Positions 57,253-64,000 of a stretch of 64,000 nucleotides of DNA are shown piece by piece (position 1 is the stretch's first letter; the number at the start of each line of letters is the position of its first letter). The position numbers and the translations under genes are program-made. Source of the DNA: Epiperipatus broadwayi (Eukaryota > Onychophora > Udeonychophora > Euonychophora > Peripatidae); assembly GCA_028023455.1 (NCBI GenBank), contig JAQFVV010000049.1:7865647-7929646 (forward strand), in the 5' to 3' direction. The notes below the pieces were generated by a model. The model saw only the letters and a list, made by a program, of their open reading frames with translations, was not told where the DNA came from and did no database searches.

Positions 57253-57662
57253 ATTAGATGAGTAGGCACTAGATAGGATTTTATGCACAAACCTTCTTGC
57301 ATCCATTGATTACTTATGGAGATTTTAGCATCTGTGCAAAACAGCTTGTGTGATCATAAAGAATGGTAATCATGTGATGCTTAGTGACATAATAAGATGA
57401 AATTTTATTGTTATAATTTATTTTTATTTTATTATAACTTTTCATTATTTTTTTTTCTTTTTTATATAGGAGTTTAGTGATTTAAATACTTTTTTACTCT
57501 TGCATACTTCTAAAAAAAATTTTTCTATATATATGAATGACAAGTAGTTCATCATTAATAATTTTTAAAAAAGTCATTTTTGCTATATTTGCATTTTAGA
57601 TATTGATAAGCATATAGTAAAATGTGTTTTTGTAATATTTCTAATAACTATATACTTTAAAG

Positions 57663-59554
57663 CAGTACTACTCAACCTGTGTCCTGTGGGGCACTGCTGT
57701 TACATAAGCATTTCAAAAGTATTCTGCAATAAGGTCAGATTATTATTATAACAAACCATTTCATATTTAATTTTATATCGATGCAATTATGTTTATAGTT
57801 CAATATATAAAATTTGAATTTGATTAGATTACAAAATATTTTGATTATTATTTTCATTATATTTTTTAGCACTGGCAATGTTGATTGTATGTATTACAAC
57901 CCATAACATTCTGACATCGATCTGGACGGCTCAGATCAGCATCATGGTGGAAGCGAATTTGTGTATCACAAAGGTCAAATGTGTTTCTGATATAATTGCT
58001 GCACTATTATACTAAATTCTACTTCTGTCTCCTCCCTCTCTCCCACTATCAACAGACAAAAGGAGGAAGGTCAGATATTTAGCCATCGCTATAGTTTAAT
58101 TTTCAAACAGATGTGGTACATATATAATTGTTATACAGTTAAAATGCTATTAACAAACAATTGTATATATACATTAATTAAATTTATATGTAACTATAAT
58201 TTATAATAAATTTTATAACTCTAGAAATGATGGATAGATTTATCATGAAGAAAAATAATTATGATACAAGTTCAACTGATGATGATGAGAATGAACAGGC
58301 AGCCATTTTAAATGAAAAGTCCAGCTGTTCAAAAAATATATAATTAATCGTCAGTATATGGATGAATATATGAATTATGGTTTTACATAAATAGGCAATA
58401 AAGTTTATTCATTAACATTGTGTTATGTATATGGATTTAAACTTGCTAATAATGGAATAGTTCCTGCAAAATTAAAATGACATTTTACAACTAAGCCTTA
58501 AAATCTTATTTCAACAAGAAAATTTTTTTTTTGGGGGGGAGGACTTTTACATATGAAAAACAAATAAGCAATGTATTTTTAAAAAATGTGAAATTGTCAA
58601 ATAAAACTTAAATAGAAGAATTAATAACTATGTAACAAAAACCATATACCATAGTTGAGTCACTAATTTTACCAACATGTTGCAAAATTACCATTATTAT
58701 GTTTGGGGAAGATGCAAAAAAAGAAGTAATGAAAATACCTCTCTTAAATAATACTACTCAAAGAAGAAAAATTGATATGATATTTGACATTGAAGGTAGA
58801 CTTGCAAGTAAACTTCACAATATGTGCTTTGCTCTTCAAATTGATGAATCCACTGATATCAATTGAAAAGGCATTTTATTTGGATCATTAGATTTGTTAA
58901 AGAAAATAGAATAGTCAATGAATTTTTGTGTTGTAAAGAGTTATCAGAAAGAATGACATGGGAGAAGCCATTTATAATCCTCAATTTATCATGCCAGAAG
59001 AAGATCTTATATCCTTGTCATCTGATTGCATTTTGAAAATCAAACATGCTGAAATAAGTCTTGATAAATTATGAATATCTATCTTTCGAATGAGAATATC
59101 CACAAATATCAAAGCCAACAAAATTTTAATGATTTTTAACTTCATATTTGTGTGAAGTAGGATTTTTCAAATTATCCAATATAAAAACTAAAAAAAGATA
59201 AAGGTTAACAAATTTGGAGAAAGAAATGAGGGTAACCTTGTCTTGTATATGTCCCAACATAAAAAAAAAATATATAAAAAACATTAGGCACAAGTTTCAC
59301 ATTAAATGAATTACTTGAGAAAGACTATTTTTTCTCTAAATTTTTTTTTAATTATATAATTATTATTATATAATTATAATTTTTTTCAATAAATATTAAA
59401 ATATAGCAATAAATATTGATGTGAAATTGTAATTATTCAATTTTAATTAAAGAATTGGTGACAAACTTATTTCATTTTAACTTAAATATGTATTCTGCCT
59501 AAAGATTTTCCTCACAACAGTGTTCCATACTTTAGAAAAGATTGGGAGCCACTG
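57663..59554 (+). mobile_element. Second hAT transposon (ZBED5/Buster-like), degenerate
   Basis: The left end CAGTACTACTCAACCT and the right end read inward CAGTGGCTCCCAATCT both derive from the CAGTGGTTCTCAACC type of hAT terminus. Flanking octamers CTTTAAAG (57655-57662) and CTTTAGAA (59555-59562) match at 6 of 8, as an old 8-bp target duplication would. The interior holds a broken transposase. It inserted about 270 bp to the right of the ribozyme-bearing element. Confidence 0.85.
58226..59270 (+). pseudogene. hAT transposase, ZBED5/Buster-like, heavily degraded
   Basis: In shifting plus frames: an N-terminal MDRF start followed by an acidic stretch near 58.27 kb; a decayed zinc-finger region; near 58.74-58.86 kb IPLLNNTT-like, a RRKIDMI segment and then CFALQIDESTDI, which carries the first catalytic Asp of the RNase-H-like fold; and near 59.09-59.25 kb the C-terminal dimerisation block (IFV-C-V-GF then KTKKR and LSCICPNIK-like). 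Stops and shifts occur throughout, and the middle of the gene is shortened. No protein is expected. Confidence 0.8.
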
Positions 59555-59704
59555 CTTTAGAAACATACAATTTCTTTAGATTAGATAAGATAAAATTAGA
59601 CTTTAAATAACTATATATAGACCAAAAATCTTTCCAAATTCTATTTGTTGAGAAAAAAATGAAGAAATAATTAGTCAAAAGTATATAAAAAATTGTTATT
59701 GTTT

Positions 59705-59840
59705 TATCTTCTATCTAAAAATAGATAGATGCTAACTTTCTGACCAACAATTCATATGTAATTGAATTTGAAGTATTGGCCCTCTATCTAAAAATAAATA
59801 AATACCCATTTTCTGAGTACTAATTGAATGTGTAACTGAG
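59705..59840 (+). repeat. Two-unit direct repeat, about 75 bp each
   Basis: TCTATCTAAAAATA.ATA followed by a ttttctga..a.caa.t and gtaatTGA-like end occurs at about 59710 and again at about 59786, diverged. Confidence 0.5.
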
Positions 59841-62800
59841 TAGCAGAGATCCAATTATCTGAAGGAAAAATCTTGTTAGATGGAAGTCTAAAAAAATTTC
59901 AAATTTTATCTGAATTTGAATCCTAGATTAGGAGATGGTAGACTGTTTCAGTAACATTTACTTCACACGACTTCATTTTTTTTAAATATGTAAAGATAAC
60001 ATTGTATGTTAGATCATATAATTTTAATAGTTATTCAATATATTTAATTATTTATCTTCTAGATGAGTGACAAGAAAATTTTCTAATCATATAATGATAC
60101 AGAACAATTTATTGAAAAAATTATCTTTTTCAACAGTCTATTGATAAAAAATAGGATACTACCTTAAGACGTAATGCAATGTCATGCAATATGAATTCTT
60201 AATTTAAAAAAGGATAAATGTCCGAATTACTAAGAGATATGATAACTTGCAAGTCATTATATCTCTCATTCTGGTAATCATTACATTTTATAGCATTCCA
60301 AAATTTCAAATGTATTTTATTTTTATTTCATTCCCACATTAATCTCAGTATCAAGCCAGAAAATTTTTTTTACAATATACTCACTTAATTTAACCTACTC
60401 ACTTGTATAATTAATACAGTATTTAATTATATCTTATAATATTATTATAAAGTAATTGATATAAGCACTAGGAACACTGAGTAAGAAAAGCTTCAGAATA
60501 AAAGCTTTATTATTTGATGCTAGGCAGCTTTCGATATTTTAATTTTGACAACATATTCACAACAATGACTAGTTGATGAGAGAGTTGTGGGTATAAAATA
60601 ATATGTGAATTTTACATAAAGGATACAAATGAATTATATGGCCCACTTTTTAAAAAAAGGGGAAATAGGATTCCTTTTCATTTATCAAGTTAGCATTATT
60701 GGTAATGTGCTTAACTTCTTGAAGAGTGATCACTTTCCCACATTTATTTTTCTTGTAAAATTTTTCTAATCAAACTTTATATTTTGATAAAGTAATATGA
60801 AATCTTAATTATGAATGTAAAAAATTATGATAAATATATTTATTTACTTTCAAAATCAATTATGAATGTGTAAAACATTTTGTTTTGATTTATGACTTTG
60901 TCATTTAGAAACACTGTTGCACAATTTCCAGAGTTGGCAGCCATCCAATCAGAGAAAAGAGGCTGGCTATACACCAATATGCAGTAATGAAAATGGATTT
61001 TTTTTTCAAAATACATCACCATATATGGACTTTTTTAGAACTAAAATTTTAAATTTCCTATAAAATAAGTCTAAATAAAAAAATGTGACCAAAATTGACC
61101 AAGAGATGGTGCAAGCTATGGCCATGAACTGTAAATAACATGAATGAGAATTAAAATGCTATAAAATCTAAATGTATTTAACAACAGAGATGTTAAAAAA
61201 CTATTCTGTGATTAAAACCCCACTTTTGAATCTGAACAAAATTTTATATGATGAGAACAGAACTTTATTTGATATAATCCATATAATTTAATTATTTGAT
61301 ATTATTGTATATCTATTTGAGCTGAACAAAATCCAACTTGATTACAAATACCAACTTATTTGATCAATAATTTGCTAGATCTCAGCAAAATTTAGCTTAA
61401 TTTGGATCAAATGTTGCATTTTATTAAATTATAGATATTTTTTAACTTAAGACCAAACTAATTCCATTTGAAATTATCTTATTTTGATGATATACAATAT
61501 TGAGTATAAGAGATAAAAAGAAAATTCAAGAAAAAAATAGTAAATTATTTATATATTTTAAAATACTTTAATAAATATTATTCTTTTACAAACTAATAAA
61601 TAAAGATGTCAAAAAAAAAAAAAAAGATCCCCAAAAGATATTTCTATTGAACTAGCTGTCATTTGATCCAGATTACCAAACTTTCTCAAATATCTTCCAA
61701 CATATTCATTATTTATTCATCTTATTTTTTTACAATTTAATCTACAACTGTACTACTTCTATACAATAAATAAATATATCAAAATTACTAATAACTCTTT
61801 GTGAGGTTAGAGATTATTATATTGTTATTAGCCTAATTATAAACTTTAAACTTGATTAAAGGTAAAAGAGAAAAGTTAAAATAAGGCTATGTATTATTAA
61901 AATATATAATAATAGTTATATTGACTTTAAATTGAGCTTATATTCTATATATGGATGAATAATATATCCTAATGAATAGTTATTAATTATTTATAAATAA
62001 GATGGTACATCATTAAAAAGTTGCATAAGAATACTATGTAGGTTATACAAGAATTTTATACTTATAGATTAAGTCATAACAAATTAATGTAAATTATAAT
62101 AACAATGACAGTCCTATTGAAAAAATTTAGAATGATAGCAAGTCATTCTGAAGAAATGTCATATATATTTTGTAACCGTCGGAATTGTTGAATGCTGTAT
62201 TCCATTTAAATTGAAGAAAGAAGGCCCAAAATGTTGGTGCCAATTTGTAACTGATTGAATTGATAGATGAAGGTGATGGTTAGGATGATCAATTTGATCT
62301 GATAAAAAATCTAAAAATCTTATTTAAATTAATCTGGTCTAGCTCAATCGGGTCGCCGTTATATAATAAACCATCACAAAGCACAAATAATCTCTCTTAA
62401 AGTTTAATTTACTTAAGTTATAAGTGAAATGGAGGACTAATGAGACTATCTGCTCCAGACATCAACAAATCCATCACAATTACAACATAAATTGCAAAGA
62501 GCAGTGAAACCAACTACTATTGCCCTAAACAATAATATAGGATTAGGCTAACTACTTGATTGGCAATCTAATCAAAATCAAATCCAATTAATAACTAAAA
62601 CAGATTCCAATATATATTTTATTAGCCTGTTACTGTTATAGTAATTTAAATCTACTTTATTATTTAAAGATGCTGCCTTTTTAACTTAATGGATAAGCTT
62701 CTAAGTACCTGTAATAGTACTTTACAAAACATTCGTTTACATATATAGACATTATTTAAATATCAAAACAAAATAATACTTGAACCCAAATATATATATA

Positions 62801-64000
62801 TATATATCTATCTTGATAAACGCTAAATAGAAAGATAAACACTCGTGTTAATAAGCGATATATATTTCTTTCTACTTCAATCTCTAATTAATAATTTTCT
62901 GTGGGCATCAACTGGTTTTATTATAATTTTATAAACACTTGGAAAATTTATGCACTCACTTAAATGTTTAAACAAATTAATATACGTCTATGGTTTACTA
63001 AGAAGCTACAAAATAATTTATAAATAATTTATAAATATCTTTCAATAAAGTGCTGCTTAATTAGTGCTTCGTTTATGTTTTTAAAATAGAATACTTCACT
63101 GGAGTTTAATATCAACACTCTATTAGCTCATCTCTAACTCTACAATGTCCAACCACATTACATAAAAGACATATCAAGTTTCTATTGGATGTTTATTCAC
63201 CTGTGAGTATTAATACAATCTGTTTGAAATTTTAAACAATTGAATAAAAATTGACCGGCAACAATTAAAACATATGATTATAATTGATATTTGTACAAAT
63301 CAAAATAATATTCAATTAAATCGGTCAATGAAGTTTATTCCCTTCATTTTATAGGAGTTTAAGGAAAATATCCAAGACGAATTATTCTGAACCAAACGAT
63401 AAAGTATAATCTATTTAGATTTTTATGACGGAATCAGACAAACATGAAATGATTGACTTTGTAATATTAACTAAGATAAATGAGAATATGTATATATAAT
63501 ATTCGAATGCAAATATAAATATAAAATTCATATGGAAACAAAATAAAATACTAATAAGCAAAACATACCTTATCTTATATTCCAATTCGCTTGCCAAGCT
63601 GAGTTTGAATCCTATTACTTAAATAGCTACGCCGTCTTGTATAATCCAAATAAAACAAAATAATTAACCTAGTCTTGATATTTAAATTAACTCAATTTAT
63701 TAGATTATAGAAAAGAAAATTGACAATATTAATGATAAAATACATCGGAAATGACCTTATATTTTAGATTGGTTGACTAAATAAAAATGATCAAATTGCT
63801 ATGTGTATCTCTGAATATGTTGCAATAACAATTACGACAAACAAAAAAATGAATGAGTAAATGACGGGAAAGGCTTTTGGATATTTTACTAAAAAAAAAA
63901 AATTTACATATAACCGATACCAAAAAAAATGTGAAATAGGAGGGTATCAAAATCTATTTGTTTATCAAAATAATAACGGATAAATGAATATGAAATAATA
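59841..64000. other. AT-rich sequence, no gene seen
   Basis: A short palindrome (agagatat.at.acttgcaagt..ttatatctct) lies at about 60234-60268. (TA)n runs occur near 62792. Short open frames have the composition of background sequence. No gene, RNA or element end is supported. Confidence 0.5.

Larger units (their letters stand above)
56825..57395 (+). mobile_element. Composite element: family S ends around a fold-back core with four hammerhead-like motifs
   Basis: The 5' end (ATACAGTAGCACCAC, then caagcc, atcaatggatgg) and 3' end (CAGCTTGTGTGATCATAA, then ATCATGTGATGCTTAGTGA) match the short elements at 8.37 and 4.46 kb. Between them is a symmetric core: GTGCATAAAATCC...GTGCCTATTCA on the left is inverted as TAGGCACTAG...GGATTTTATGCAC on the right. 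Inside lie four monomers of about 80-95 bp, two inverted then two direct, each with a hammerhead-like motif. The axis is GATCTTAGGGTACTAAGATC (about 57071-57090). Family S ends acting as a carrier for the ribozyme core is an inference. Confidence 0.75.

Noticed and set aside
58270-58300. CTGATGATGATGAGAAT near 58.27 kb
   Set aside because: It lies in the acidic N-terminal coding region of the hAT transposase relic; the second box and helices are absent.

Overview
This is a gene-poor, very AT-rich (about three-quarters A+T by eye) stretch of a eukaryotic, most likely invertebrate animal, genome. No host protein-coding gene could be supported in 64 kb. The content is layered transposable elements. 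They include two hAT DNA transposons, one intact-looking Ty3/Gypsy LTR retrotransposon, two dead EN-RT LINEs, piggyBac-like TTAA elements, a tRNA-Gly-derived retroposon, and many fold-back (inverted-repeat) elements. The taxon cannot be fixed from this sequence alone; the ZMYM1/DUF4371-type hAT, the HmRTE-like LINE and the tRNA-Lys-primed Gypsy only indicate an animal.

Layout. 1.03-4.38 kb: hAT transposon with near-matching 17-bp termini and a perfect 8-bp target duplication; its minus-strand transposase is broken. 4.45-9.25 kb: SINE-like repeats, a nearly perfect 270-bp palindrome, and an inverted-repeat locus carrying two hammerhead-ribozyme-like motifs. 9.46-10.23 kb: old piggyBac-like element. 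13.85-15.0 kb: LINE relic (minus). 18.99-19.94 kb and 20.80-21.35 kb: two fold-back elements with 13-bp and 16-bp target duplications; the first carries three hammerhead-like motifs. 21.9 kb: palindromic element. 23.99-35.38 kb: complete 11.4-kb Gypsy element (minus strand) with 2.1-kb LTRs about 1% diverged, 4-bp duplication, PBS, PPT, gag and pol; its left LTR contains a 778-bp piggyBac-like insertion whose empty site is preserved in the right LTR. 35.4-44.1 kb: AT-rich, little recognisable. 44.13-46.83 kb: RTE-like LINE relic (plus) that has lost the RT active site. 47.7-50.9 kb: less AT-rich region with promoter- and splice-like signals. 52.9-53.3 kb: LTR remnant with PPT and PBS. 55.9 kb: tRNA-Gly-like retroposon. 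56.8-57.4 kb: fold-back element with four hammerhead-like motifs. 57.66-59.55 kb: second hAT element with a dead ZBED5/Buster-type transposase. 59.6-64 kb: no recognised gene.

Main result. Ten motifs with hammerhead ribozyme features (CUGAUGA, helix II hairpin, GAAA, short helix III, NUH, helix I) lie in four loci and belong to at least two sequence families. In the three multi-copy loci the motifs are arranged symmetrically, minus-strand copies on the left arm and plus-strand copies on the right arm of a fold-back element. Two motifs (about 57.12-57.16 kb plus; 19.08-19.14 kb minus) keep all core residues and a paired helix I. The one ribozyme locus with a clean target duplication (13 bp), and a sister fold-back element without a recognised ribozyme (16 bp), both point to target-primed retroposition, as in Penelope-like elements and metazoan retrozymes. 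Fold and cleavage are inferred from manual base pairing only.
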